NCBI GenBank assembly: GCA_046710535.1
Contig: JBKEHH010000002.1
Coordinates: 248,001 to 312,000 of the forward strand
Source of the DNA: CAWVSB01 sp046710535
GTDB lineage: Bacteria > Pseudomonadota > Gammaproteobacteria > Pseudomonadales > CAWVSB01
Length of the DNA stretch: 64,000 bases
Direction: 5' to 3'
Numbering within the stretch: the first letter of the stretch is position 1; every line of letters begins with the position of its first letter. The position numbers and the translations under genes are program-made. The notes under the pieces are model-generated. The model searched no databases, was not told where the DNA came from, and saw nothing but the letters and a program-made list of their open reading frames with translations. This document shows positions 44,862 through 53,810 of the stretch, piece after piece.

Positions 44862-45458
44862 TTATACGAATAAAATATGCAGTAGCGAGACGCACAGTGC
44901 TAACACTAGTGGCACAAGAAGCTTTGGTCCGCCAAAAATAAACCAAGGAGAGGCGGGGAAGGCAAAGGTGCGCTCTAATGATGCGGTTTTTAAGTTATGG
45001 TGTTCTGAACCTGCAGTTTCCAAAATCATTTCAGCTAAGTCCTTGCGACTGCGATAACGAACAAAAAATGCTGAGTCCCATTCTTGATCTTCTGGTATGT
45101 CTACGAATTCGACCTTCCCGGCTGCAGCTTGGGCTTGTGCAACCGGGTGGCCCGCACGTTTTAGTAAACTACCTAAAAATACCTTTGAGTAAATTCCAAG
45201 ATTCTTACGAGATTCAGCCGTGGGACGTTTAAGTCTTATCAAGTTAACCACGACAAAGTCTTTGCCATCATCATTTTCTAAAAAATGCTTAAAGTTTTTG
45301 CGATGGGTATCTGTCGTTAATGCACTATTGCTGGCGCTAATGCTGTCCATTACTTGATTGGCTAATTCAGGGCTTATAGTTCGACTAAAGCCAATATACC
45401 AAAGCCAAAATATGGCATAAATTAGTAGTGCTACCCCGATAATAGTTACAGACACCAT
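44862..45458 (-). CDS. Membrane-tethered DUF1330-like protein, paralogue of 25996
   Basis: This 198-residue protein has the same build as the one at 25996: an N-terminal transmembrane helix, a soluble ferredoxin-like domain and a C-terminal hydrophobic helix. Matching segments are GKDFVVVNLIRLKR (versus GDEFLMVNLMKYRK), WDSAFFVRYRSRKDLAEMI (versus WDDVAIVRYRSVKDMLDMI) and LERTFAFPA (versus MEQTHVFPA). Function unknown. It lies 12 bp after the DUF2855 gene and 19 bp before the sulfatase gene in one operon. Confidence 0.65.
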   Translation of the reverse strand: MVSVTIIGVALLIYAIFWLWYIGFSRTISPELANQVMDSISASNSALTTDTHRKNFKHFLENDDGKDFVVVNLIRLKRPTAESRKNLGIYSKVFLGSLLKRAGHPVAQAQAAAGKVEFVDIPEDQEWDSAFFVRYRSRKDLAEMILETAGSEHHNLKTASLERTFAFPASPWFIFGGPKLLVPLVLALCVSLLHILFV

Positions 45459-45469
45459 AGCTATTACCT

Positions 45470-46564
45470 CTACTCGTCTCCCAGTAAGGAAACCATTAGC
45501 CCTTGGCTGGGATTTATTTTGTTATCAAGCATGTTCAACCAGGTTTGCTCTAACTCTTCAGCGCTTCGTACCCAATGGATATGCATTAGCTCTTTTATCT
45601 GTGCCGCAACGATTAATCCTTGTTCCATCCCTTTGTGCATAGTCGCTCCTTGCCCCCATTCTTTATCTCGGGTGCCGATGTGACCGGGTGCAAAAAAGAA
45701 TTTAGGCTTAGCCCCAGGTAATGTTCCTTGTTTGCCGCCTTTGTCCCAGTGGGTAGCACCTACCATGGCACTCTCGACCATATTATCGCCAAGCAATGTG
45801 TGTAATCGTTTGGTTAAACCGGTATTGCCAGACATATCGATATAGGCGCTGGGTAGCGATTTATCAAGTTCTTCTTCATTGCCATAGGTGATCACTTGGT
45901 CACAGCATGCTAGCTGTTCTACGAATTCAGTATTTCTGGCTGATGTAATACCAACAATTTTGGCACTAATGTTGGGGTCGTTATGCAGCATTTTGGCAAG
46001 TCCTAAACCGGTTTTTGATGAAACCGAGCCGATCACAATTTGGTCAGCTGAAAATAAGTCGTTGTAAATAAGATAGTCATATATCACAAATGAAGTTGTA
46101 AATAGTGGTACTAGCAAACAGCGTTCATTTTCAAATTGACGCACTACATCAGGCTCAAAATCAGTGCGGCGGTAAAAATTGTATAGCTCTGGCAGGGTTT
46201 GGCGATAGGAAGTCGCATCAGTGAATTGATCAGTCTTTATATTTCCCGGAGTAAGTAGCACATGGCTTGCCATGGGGTAAAAGCCCCATAAGCGCTCGCC
46301 TACAGCAACGCCATCGCAGTTAGACTCGATAACGTTCGCGCATCCCCATACACATACTTTGCCCCAGTCGTCTGTCGCAGGAAAGTAGCCCCAATAACCG
46401 ATCATATCGCCTGACACAGCATAGCTTACGTTGTTAGCTGTTAAGCCAAACTTATCAATGGCGACAACTATTTCACCAGATGCTGGTGCTGGAATATCGG
46501 AGGTGACAATTTGGGTTGAGCGGTAATCTTTACGATTTACCCAGAGTTCGATGTTCTTTGACAT
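45470..46564 (-). CDS. DUF2855 family (MDR-like) protein
   Basis: This 364-residue protein matches the DUF2855 family, which has the medium-chain dehydrogenase fold. It has a GroES-like N-terminal part with KFGLTANNVSYAVSGDMIGYW and WGKVCVWGCANVIES, then a Rossmann part with VIGSVSSKTGLGLAKML (about residues 180-196) and VIGS/AYIDMSGNTGL. Relatives occur in lipid and xenobiotic clusters, but their reaction is not established. It is the first gene of the minus-strand operon 46564 to 41814 and is divergent from a TetR gene, with an operator between them. Confidence 0.82.
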   Translation of the reverse strand: MSKNIELWVNRKDYRSTQIVTSDIPAPASGEIVVAIDKFGLTANNVSYAVSGDMIGYWGYFPATDDWGKVCVWGCANVIESNCDGVAVGERLWGFYPMASHVLLTPGNIKTDQFTDATSYRQTLPELYNFYRRTDFEPDVVRQFENERCLLVPLFTTSFVIYDYLIYNDLFSADQIVIGSVSSKTGLGLAKMLHNDPNISAKIVGITSARNTEFVEQLACCDQVITYGNEEELDKSLPSAYIDMSGNTGLTKRLHTLLGDNMVESAMVGATHWDKGGKQGTLPGAKPKFFFAPGHIGTRDKEWGQGATMHKGMEQGLIVAAQIKELMHIHWVRSAEELEQTWLNMLDNKINPSQGLMVSLLGDE

Positions 46565-46596
46565 AGAAAGGCACTTTTAGACAATTAATAATATTG

Positions 46597-46613
46597 TGTC
46601 ACTATATATGACA
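46597..46613. promoter_or_regulatory. Candidate operator, TGNCA-N7-TGNCA type (site 6)
   Basis: The sequence TGTCACTATATATGACA is a perfect 5-bp inverted repeat. The flanks extend it to 9-bp arms with one mismatch (ATTGTGTCA / TGACATAAT). It is 32 bp from the DUF2855 start and 103 bp from the divergent TetR gene, a usual place for a local regulator to bind. Confidence 0.6.
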
Positions 46614-46672
46614 TAATATTTTAGAGTCAAATACTATGATGACTTTTTTAGCAAATAAAACTCAGATATAAA

Positions 46673-46689
46673 TTGCCAAAATATGGCAA
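46673..46689. promoter_or_regulatory. Second palindrome upstream of the TetR gene
   Basis: TTGCCA-AAATA-TGGCAA is a perfect 6-bp inverted repeat with a 5-base spacer, 27 bp before the TTG start of the TetR gene. It is similar to, but spaced differently from, the 17-bp sites. It may be an autoregulatory site or part of the promoter. Confidence 0.4.
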
Positions 46690-46716
46690 AATAAAAGCTT
46701 ATTAGAGGAGAAAACT

Positions 46717-47298
46717 TTGCCCGAAGGTGCAGACGGAAGACTTAAGCGCAGTGAGCGCAGTCGTAAAGAAATCATTGATGCAATGATAGTGCTGATGAAC
46801 TCAGGAATGTATGCGCCAACAGCGCAGAAAATTGCTGATGAGGCGGGTGTTTCCATTCGTACATTGTTTCGTCACTTTCCTGAAATGGACATGCTTTATC
46901 GAGAAGTAGATGAGGCGATAAAGCCAAGTTACCTGCGTCATTTTGAAAAACAGTTGATGACAGGGCCACTTGAGAAACGGATTATTAGTGCCGTAGATAT
47001 TCGCATAATGACATATATAGAAACTGCCCATGTTGTAAAAGCGACCCATAGCTTACTGTGGCGCTCTAAGTTCATGCAGGAAAGCTATCGACGGGTGCAG
47101 ACAAATCTTCGTAAAAATTTGCTGAAAGCATTGCCGGAATTAAAAAACCTTTCGCAAGAGTCACGTGAAGTGGTGGAAGCCGTAACTTCGTTTGAGTTTT
47201 TTGAGCGCTTGCACATGCACCAAAACTTGTCTGAAAAGGCGTGTAAAAAACTAATTGGAAATCTTGTGTCTGAGCAGTTAGGTGTCAAACAGGCTTAA
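46717..47298 (+). CDS. TetR-family regulator
   Basis: This is a 193-residue regulator. The N-terminal helix-turn-helix has GMYAPTAQKIADEAGVSIRTLFRHFPEMDMLYREV (about residues 27-61, quoted in part), with SIRTLFRHF as the recognition-helix signature of TetR proteins. The C-terminal ligand domain is not similar to a group I can name. It begins with TTG after a strong GAGGAG site seven bases upstream. Being divergent from DUF2855 with a clean operator between, it is the best candidate for the regulator of the 17-bp sites. Confidence 0.87.
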   Translation: MPEGADGRLKRSERSRKEIIDAMIVLMNSGMYAPTAQKIADEAGVSIRTLFRHFPEMDMLYREVDEAIKPSYLRHFEKQLMTGPLEKRIISAVDIRIMTYIETAHVVKATHSLLWRSKFMQESYRRVQTNLRKNLLKALPELKNLSQESREVVEAVTSFEFFERLHMHQNLSEKACKKLIGNLVSEQLGVKQA

Positions 47299-47445
47299 TA
47301 AGTAATGGTTAGGCCCTTATCGTTGCCTGCCCGATAGATCTTATTTGTAGCATTGGCTTAAACCGATTAGTCATTACTATGATTTAGCTAGATTATTAAT
47401 TTTTCAAATCTGAAATAGTGCTTCAGACGATTATGCCTTGTCTAA

Positions 47446-48587
47446 TACGGCGGCTATGATGTGTCTTGTGGTGATTTTTCGATCTACGAAGATTCAAGTT
47501 CCACCTCTCGAGACGGCCAGATAAAAGTAGGTGTTCTTTTTTCTCTATTAGGTGTCAGGGATATCGACAGCGACGATTCGGGCTAAATGATGCAATGCTG
47601 GAGCTCGAACAAGCCCAGTTTGACGTTTTACTGACGCCGAGCGGTGTTCAGCAAAGGGCTTTGATTACCTACTGGCGCTGGGTTACCACTGGTCGGCAGT
47701 TACAGATTTACCAGGAATTACTTGAGTTGGGCAAAGATCGAGAAGCTGGCCTTAAAGTGCAAATTCGTAAAGGTAACCTAGCGCAGATCTACCTTACCGA
47801 GAATCGACAGAATATTACCCGTCGTCAGGCATTGGCCTTTTCTGCTGAGCGCAACTATCGCGCCGCTACCAACGCGCTTGCTTTTTATTACCAGGGCGGC
47901 AATGGCGAAACTCGGTTTGTTAGGGCTCAGCGCTTGCCCAGCGAAGCTGATCTGAGCGGCATGCTGGTTACGCCGATGAGACCGGTAAGCGATTCTATAG
48001 AAGCACTTAAGCGCTGTCCTGAGTTGCTGAAACTTAAAACGGCAATGGAGCGAGCTCAGAGGCGTGATGAGTTATCTGAGAACGAGCTCAAGCCACGCCT
48101 TGGTTTTAGTGTCGAGCTGACAAGTGGGCTGGGTAGCGAAGGAAAAGGTGGCCCTCCCCATGATACCAATGATGTCATTGTAGGCTTTACTTTTTTAGTG
48201 CCGCCTGAGCGGCGCTATGCTAAGGGCCGCTTGGCCGAGTCTGAGGCCGAGTCTGAGGTAGAGTCTGAGCTAGAGTCACTGAGCCAGCAGCGCCGTGAGC
48301 TTGAAGATCAGCTTAGCGTAGACTTGCGTAATATATTGCTGGATCTCGATGTGGCGAAGCAGCTGGTAGATCTTGCCAACCTAGAGGTAGAGCAGTCAGG
48401 GAAGCTGCGTCAAGCCGAGTCGGGGCGCTTTGAGCAGGGTGCCAGCGACTTTTTTCTAGTGAATCTGCGTGAGGAAACTGCAGCTGACGCAAGAATCAGA
48501 TACTTTATCGCGGCGGTTGAAAAGCATATCGCCAGAGCCAACTACGAGGCGGCTACTGTTAATTTACAGCAATTAGGGCTGCGCTAA
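47446..48587 (+). pseudogene. TolC-family outer-membrane protein, 5'-truncated and frameshifted
   Basis: The open part (from 47595) is the C-terminal two-thirds of a TolC-like channel subunit, with long heptad-like helices such as YWRWVTTGRQLQIYQELLEL and AKQLVDLANLEVEQSG. Upstream, another frame from about 47446 gives YGGYDVSCGDFSIYED and DGQIKVGVLFSLLG. This is the family segment that normally comes just before, joined near 47570 by a one-base shift. The signal peptide and first 100 or so residues are missing. An acidic repeat (ESEAESEVESELES) interrupts the helix near residue 215. It is a remnant of a type I secretion or efflux locus. Confidence 0.72.
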
Positions 48588-48965
48588 TAAGTTGTTACAG
48601 GGCTAATTAATATCATTCTTAGTGAGCGACAAGCCACTTTTGGAAGCGATATAAAACTTTAATTACGCTGACTATGTAGGGTTAAATTGTAAGTGAGTTC
48701 TATTTCCAATCGCACTAAATGACCAAAGCTATTATTAAATAGCATAATCCAAAAACCTCTCCGAATGGCTGTATACAAAAATTTAATTCGAGTCGAGTTG
48801 TTAATCTCTTATATTTCTAGCTTAGACATATTACGTTAAACCAATTGTTCGCAATCAAGCTCCCAATTTCCTATACAGTCTGTCTGGATAAGGTAGTTGG
48901 TGTATAGCTAGGAGTTAAATTTCTTGCGGTGGAGCAAGGAAATTAGCTTTTCGGTAGCACTTAGA
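48588..48965. other. Non-coding gap upstream of the ilvD promoter
   Basis: There is no open frame of note here. The stretch is AT-rich with stop codons in all frames. I see no repeat or RNA structure that I can support. Confidence 0.5.
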
Positions 48966-48994
48966 TTGTTTATTTCCTTAGACAATTCTATAGT
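48966..48994 (+). promoter_or_regulatory. Sigma70-type promoter of ilvD
   Basis: TTGTTT (48966-48971) and TATAGT (48989-48994) are separated by 17 bp and lie about 35 bp before the ilvD ATG. Both hexamers are close to consensus and the spacing is ideal. Confidence 0.6.
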
Positions 48995-49028
48995 GCGTTG
49001 ATCAAACCTGAAAACGAAGATATAAAAT

Positions 49029-50708
49029 ATGAGTACAGATAAAACGCGTCAATATTCGAAAAAAATCGTCGATGGAGCAGCCCAAGCTCCTAGTCGCTCG
49101 ATGTTAAGAGCAGTAGGCTTTGGCGACGATGATTTCAAAAAATCTCAGGTGGGTATTGCGTCAACCTGGTCAATGGTGACGCCATGCAATATGCACATTA
49201 ATACACTTGCAGAAGAAGTGGGTAAGGGCGTAGATAGCGCCGGTGCTAAAAGCATAATTTATAACACTATTACCATGTCTGATGGTATTTCCATGGGCAC
49301 CGAAGGGATGAAGTATTCTTTGGTATCGCGTGAGGTTATTTGCGATTCCATCGAGGCAGTATCAGCCGGCATGGGCCATGATGGTATTATTGCTATTGGT
49401 GGCTGCGATAAGAATATGCCCGGCTGTTTGATGGGCCTAGCACGTTTGAATCGTCCATCTATCTTTGTCTACGGCGGTACCATTATGCCTGGCGAAAATC
49501 ACACCGATATTATATCGGTATTTGAGGCGGTAGGCAGTCATGCTAATGGTGATATTCCCCTTACTCAGCTAGAACATATTGAAAAAACGGCGATTCCTGG
49601 GCCCGGTGCTTGCGGCGGTATGTATACGGCCAACACCTTAGCTTCGGCGATTGAAGCTTTAGGTATGAGTATGCCCAATAGCTCTGCGAAAAATGCGATT
49701 TCAGATAGCAAAAAACAAGACTGCGTCGATGCCGGAAAAGCCATTGTCCACTTGCTTGAACATGATATTAAACCATCCGACATTATGACCAAAAAGGCTT
49801 TTGAGAATGCGATTACGCTGACTATTACCCTAGGCGGCTCTACTAATGCAGTGCTGCATTTAATTGCAATGGCCGACGCCATCGGTGTAGAGGTCACATT
49901 GGATGATTTTGCGCGCATTGGTGAAAATACGCCGGTCATTTCTGACTTGCGCCCAAGCGGTCAATATTTGATGTCTGAATTAATTGCAATCGGTGGTATT
50001 CAACCATTGATGAAGCGTTTGTTAGATGCGGGTATGTTGCACGGTGATTGCATGACGGTGACAGGAAAAACCATGGCCGAAAATTTGGCTGAGGTAGAGG
50101 ATTATCCCGACGGACAGAAGATCATTTTACCGTTTGATAAGCCAATCAAAAAGGACAGTCATTTAGTTATACTCAGTGGTAATTTGGCGCCCGAAGGTGC
50201 GGTTTCAAAAATCACTGGTAAAGAGGGTTTAAGCTTTACCGGCACCGCTAAAGTGTATGACTCAGAAGAGCAAGCCTTCGCTGCAATTATCGATAATGAT
50301 GTAGTGGCTGGCGACGTGATTGTGATTCGCTACGAAGGGCCAAGAGGCGGTCCTGGTATGCGGGAAATGTTAAGTCCTACCTCTGCCATTATGGGCAAAG
50401 GTTTAGGCAATGATGTTGCACTAATTACCGATGGTCGCTTTTCAGGCGGCAGCAGGGGTTTTGTAGTTGGACATATTACGCCAGAAGCCTACGAGGGGGG
50501 TGCCATTGCGCTGGTGATAAACGGCGACAGTATTACCATTGACGCGCAAAAACGTGAGATGACGCTTAACATTAGTGATGAAGAAATGGCTAGTAGGAAA
50601 CGCAACTGGCAGCAGCCTGCGCCTAAATATACCAGAGGGCTACTGGGAAAATATGCACGCACAGTAAGCTCTGCTTCTACTGGAGCAGTTACTGATAAGC
50701 CCGATTAA
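49029..50708 (+). CDS. ilvD: Dihydroxy-acid dehydratase
   Basis: This Fe-S enzyme dehydrates 2,3-dihydroxy-isovalerate and its isoleucine-pathway homologue, the third common step in branched-chain amino acid synthesis. The 559-residue length is the shorter IlvD type. Motifs are STWSMVTPCNMH (a cluster Cys), SDGISMGTEGMKYSLVSREVI, and AIGGCDKNMPGCLMGLAR (a second Cys region). GPGACGGMYTANT and ITDGRFSGGSRGFVVGHI follow. It stands alone between remnants of other genes, so it may have been inserted or left behind by rearrangement. Confidence 0.95.
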   Translation: MSTDKTRQYSKKIVDGAAQAPSRSMLRAVGFGDDDFKKSQVGIASTWSMVTPCNMHINTLAEEVGKGVDSAGAKSIIYNTITMSDGISMGTEGMKYSLVSREVICDSIEAVSAGMGHDGIIAIGGCDKNMPGCLMGLARLNRPSIFVYGGTIMPGENHTDIISVFEAVGSHANGDIPLTQLEHIEKTAIPGPGACGGMYTANTLASAIEALGMSMPNSSAKNAISDSKKQDCVDAGKAIVHLLEHDIKPSDIMTKKAFENAITLTITLGGSTNAVLHLIAMADAIGVEVTLDDFARIGENTPVISDLRPSGQYLMSELIAIGGIQPLMKRLLDAGMLHGDCMTVTGKTMAENLAEVEDYPDGQKIILPFDKPIKKDSHLVILSGNLAPEGAVSKITGKEGLSFTGTAKVYDSEEQAFAAIIDNDVVAGDVIVIRYEGPRGGPGMREMLSPTSAIMGKGLGNDVALITDGRFSGGSRGFVVGHITPEAYEGGAIALVINGDSITIDAQKREMTLNISDEEMASRKRNWQQPAPKYTRGLLGKYARTVSSASTGAVTDKPD

Positions 50709-51586
50709 CGCAGTGGTAAATAGATAACATAAAGAAATGGTCGTTGATTTTTTAGGTTCATCTTAGATCGTGTAAACCTAGTCGGCTGCAATAGTAACTG
50801 TTGCAAGCAGAATTAATGTGCCGAGTATAGTTACTTATATCGTCTAAATAAGCGGGTGTTAGCAATATAGTATGGGGCCGTTGTTCAGGATTGGTAACAC
50901 CAAGCCCTGTACTTCTATTACCTCGTTGGCGCTGAGCAACAAAGCTGCTTGTTTAAATTGCCATGCAATTTATGGAACGTCGGTCCCATCCCGAGTAGCT
51001 CTCTTTAGAGTTCGAATCTGATACCTTTCTCTTAGGGGTATGTAAATTCTAATTAGTCGAGGTATTTAGGGTTAAGTCGTTAATAATGAACTAATTCTTA
51101 TACTTCCATTAATAGATATTCTGTCAATTAACGGCAATTAAAAAGAAGCTTCCCCGATTATCCTGAACACAAAAACATAACTTTCGGCTAAGTTTTAATT
51201 GCATCAAATAACCCGAAAAAATATTGAAAGATGATCTGTTAAGTGCTGAAAGCTACTAATATATTTTTAAATAGCAAGCTATACAACCTTGGCAGGCATC
51301 AACTTTCTGCAGATCGCTATCGATGCCCTAGGAAAGTTAGATTTAAACAACCGTAACAAGCCGTTGCCCTGAAGTTTTATTTAGGATTTACTCGATCAAG
51401 ATGAGTTAACTTGCTGAAATCATCGAATAGGCGCCACTAATTTAAGAAGATGTATCAGAAATATATCAAGTTATTATCTCATCATGATTGCGCTTGCAAA
51501 TAGCTTGGTGTTTATATTTAGTTCAGAAGCCTAGAAGGCAATACTAATATCCTGCGAAATACTTTTTAATATATTTAAGCATCCAA
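50709..51586. other. Long gene-free stretch with degenerate repeat
   Basis: This 878-bp stretch has no credible gene. Stop codons are frequent in all frames and it looks like decayed sequence. Between about 51010 and 51110 it contains GTTCGAATC-like and TTTAGGGTTAAGTCGTT sequence. That part lines up loosely with the tRNA-like fragment and its flank near 62455-62560. Confidence 0.45.
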
Positions 51587-52574
51587 ATGAGAAAATCTAG
51601 TTTTCGTAGTGATATTGAGGGTCTAAGAGCTCTAGCTGTCGTATTAGTGATTCTCTATCACTATCAGATACCGGGCACTCCCGGAGGCTTCATTGGCGTA
51701 GATGTTTTTGTCGTTATTTCTGGTTGTCTTATTACTCAATTACTTGATCTCTCGTTAAGGCATGATGAGTTTAAGTTCAGTGATTTCTATGTACGTCGCC
51801 TTCGTTGCTTAGCAGCTAGATTTTTATTGATGTCAACTGTCACGTTCATCATGGTGTCTAACTTTTATATAGGCGATGCGTATTATATATTCGCGAAAAG
51901 TTGACTTGCTTCACTCATTGACCTTAGTAATATTTTCTATTTTCAAGAACTCAGTCAAGACTTCGCTCCTGAAGCGCAATCACTAACTTTATTACATACT
52001 TTGTCTCTGGCCATCGAAGAACAGTTCTATCTGATTTGGCCTGCCATTTTTTTCTTAAGTCTTAAAAATATAAAGGCGAACACAGTTATGGACTATTTTT
52101 AGTAGCGTGGCTTGTGTTTTTCGCCTTGCCCATTTACTCGTCCATGTATCATTCCACCGCTGCCTACTATTTATTACCTGCTCGTATTTTTGAGTTGATG
52201 TAGGGGCGGGTGTTGCTTTGTTCAGCGCTCGGTTACCAAAGCTAAATCGGATTAGTGCGTATACAGTAGCGTTTTTCGGGTTAATGATGATCATGGCTAC
52301 TGCAATAATTCTCAGTAAACATGATGTTTTTCCCGGTTATAACGCACTGTGGCCAACCTTAAGCGCAGCCATGTTCATTTATGCTGGGCTCCATCACAAA
52401 AATACATTTGTAGGGGTTTTGTTAGCCTCCTCGATGATGGTTTTTTTTGGCCGTATAAGTTATTCCCTCTATCTTTGGCACTGGCCGCCCGTTGCCATAA
52501 TGCATTATCAGCTCATAGAAATAACCTTGGTAAACACCCTTATCTCTATAGTGCTTGTGATATTAATAGCGTGA
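51587..52574 (+). pseudogene. Acyltransferase-3 (OafA/YrhL-like) membrane protein, broken
   Basis: The first frame has the family start FRSDIEGLRALAVVLVILYHYQIPG and GGFIGVDVFVVISGCLIT, then stops at TGA 51902. The same frame continues with LLHTLSLAIEEQFYLIWPAIFF, which is the next family motif (Leu-His-Thr-x-Ser-Leu-x-x-Glu-Glu-Gln-Phe). Later frames give AAYYLLPARIFELM, then FGRISYSLYLWHWP. At least two stops and one shift break the gene, and the C-terminal SGNH domain usually present in O-acetylating members is absent. It once modified a surface polysaccharide. Confidence 0.75.
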
Positions 52575-52912
52575 AGTGGTGATCGAACTTGGACATCAAG
52601 TGATCATGCTCCAGCGCCATCGTCTAAGCATATTGTATTATATACACACTGGATCTGGGTATGTAGATTGCTTCTGTTTAGTACATTAGCACCTGTGCCA
52701 TTTTATAACTAACCGCGAAAGAAAGTTTAAGCCATAAAAAAAGTCATGGCATTATTTTTAGAAGCGCCAAGATAAAACTTTAATCGTTCACCTTAACAGA
52801 GGGCATGTGCCGTTCTTTGCGAGTATTGGAGTTTATAAAACTATGCGTATTTTTCATTTATAGTTTCGTAAAACATACTTATGGGAGCATTTTAGAGACA
52901 AGAGAATAGTTG
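52575..52912. other. Gene-free stretch
   Basis: I see no open frame, hairpin or repeat that I can support in these 338 bases, apart from the region that must drive the following HlyD-like frame. Confidence 0.4.
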
Positions 52913-53755
52913 ATGTTTGGGTTCAGTAAAAAAGCAGATATGAATGAATATTCTAATGATGTTCGTAACATATTGAGAGAAGATCTCGAATGGACTATTG
53001 ATAAATTTGTTCGGCTTACATCACATTTAGATCATTTGACTAAGTTGGGTAGAAAGAGTCGAATCAATGCTTTACCTGCTGCTTTTTGTGCAGAGCATAC
53101 AGCTCCAGTGCTCCGTATTATAGAAATCGGCAAAAACAATCCTGATAAGGATTTTGCCGAGGCGCAGCTAAGTAATTATCGCCAGCGCAAAAAAAGCTTA
53201 GAGCAATCCTCTCAAGTATTAACGCAACGCTTAAACATTGCTCAAGAAGTGTTGCACATTAATGAAAAACTCGTTGCTGCTGGTGATACTAGCCAAATGG
53301 AAGTATTGCAATCACAGCGAGAAGTGGCGCAATTAAAAGGCGAGTTAATTGATATAAACAGCACTTATTACCTGCAAGCCCAAGATGATGCCGTGCGTTT
53401 ACAAACAGAGCTAGCATCAACCACGCATCAGTTAGAAGAACGCCGCAGTGTACTTAGCCATACCGAATTAACCTCCCCGGTCACAGGAGTGGTTAAGTAT
53501 TTAAAAGTTAACACGCTAGGTGGTGTTTTTAGGGCTGGCGATGAGCTGATGCAAATATCACCCACCGATGATGAGATGTTTATAGAGATAAAAGTGAATC
53601 CTGCTGCTATGGCCGAAAATCCGCGGTTTGCAGAAATTGTTTTAAAGCCCGGCATGACCGTTAACGCCAGCATACGCACTGGGACGAGAACAGTTTTGCG
53701 CTATTTATTGAAGCCAATCTATCGAGGCTTTCAAGGCGCCCTGTCAGAACGGTAA
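52913..53755 (+). pseudogene. HlyD-family adaptor fragment with internal deletions
   Basis: This 280-residue frame carries the coiled-coil hairpin (FAEAQLSNYRQRKKSLEQS to ERRSVLSHTEL) and the second lipoyl half (LTSPVTGVVKYLKVNTLGGVFRAGDELMQISP) of a type I secretion adaptor. It also has the C-terminal TGTRTVLRYLLKPIYRGFQGAL. The N-terminal transmembrane helix and first lipoyl half are missing. The beta-barrel segment of about 80 residues between IKVNPAAMAENPRF and LKPGMTV is also gone. The frame stays open, but such a protein could not span the envelope, so I call it a degenerate gene. The first 75 residues match nothing I know. Confidence 0.6.
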
Positions 53756-53810
53756 TGACCTTATTTTTTTAATTTTAATGTAACACCTGATTCAGCGAGA
53801 GATAACGAAC

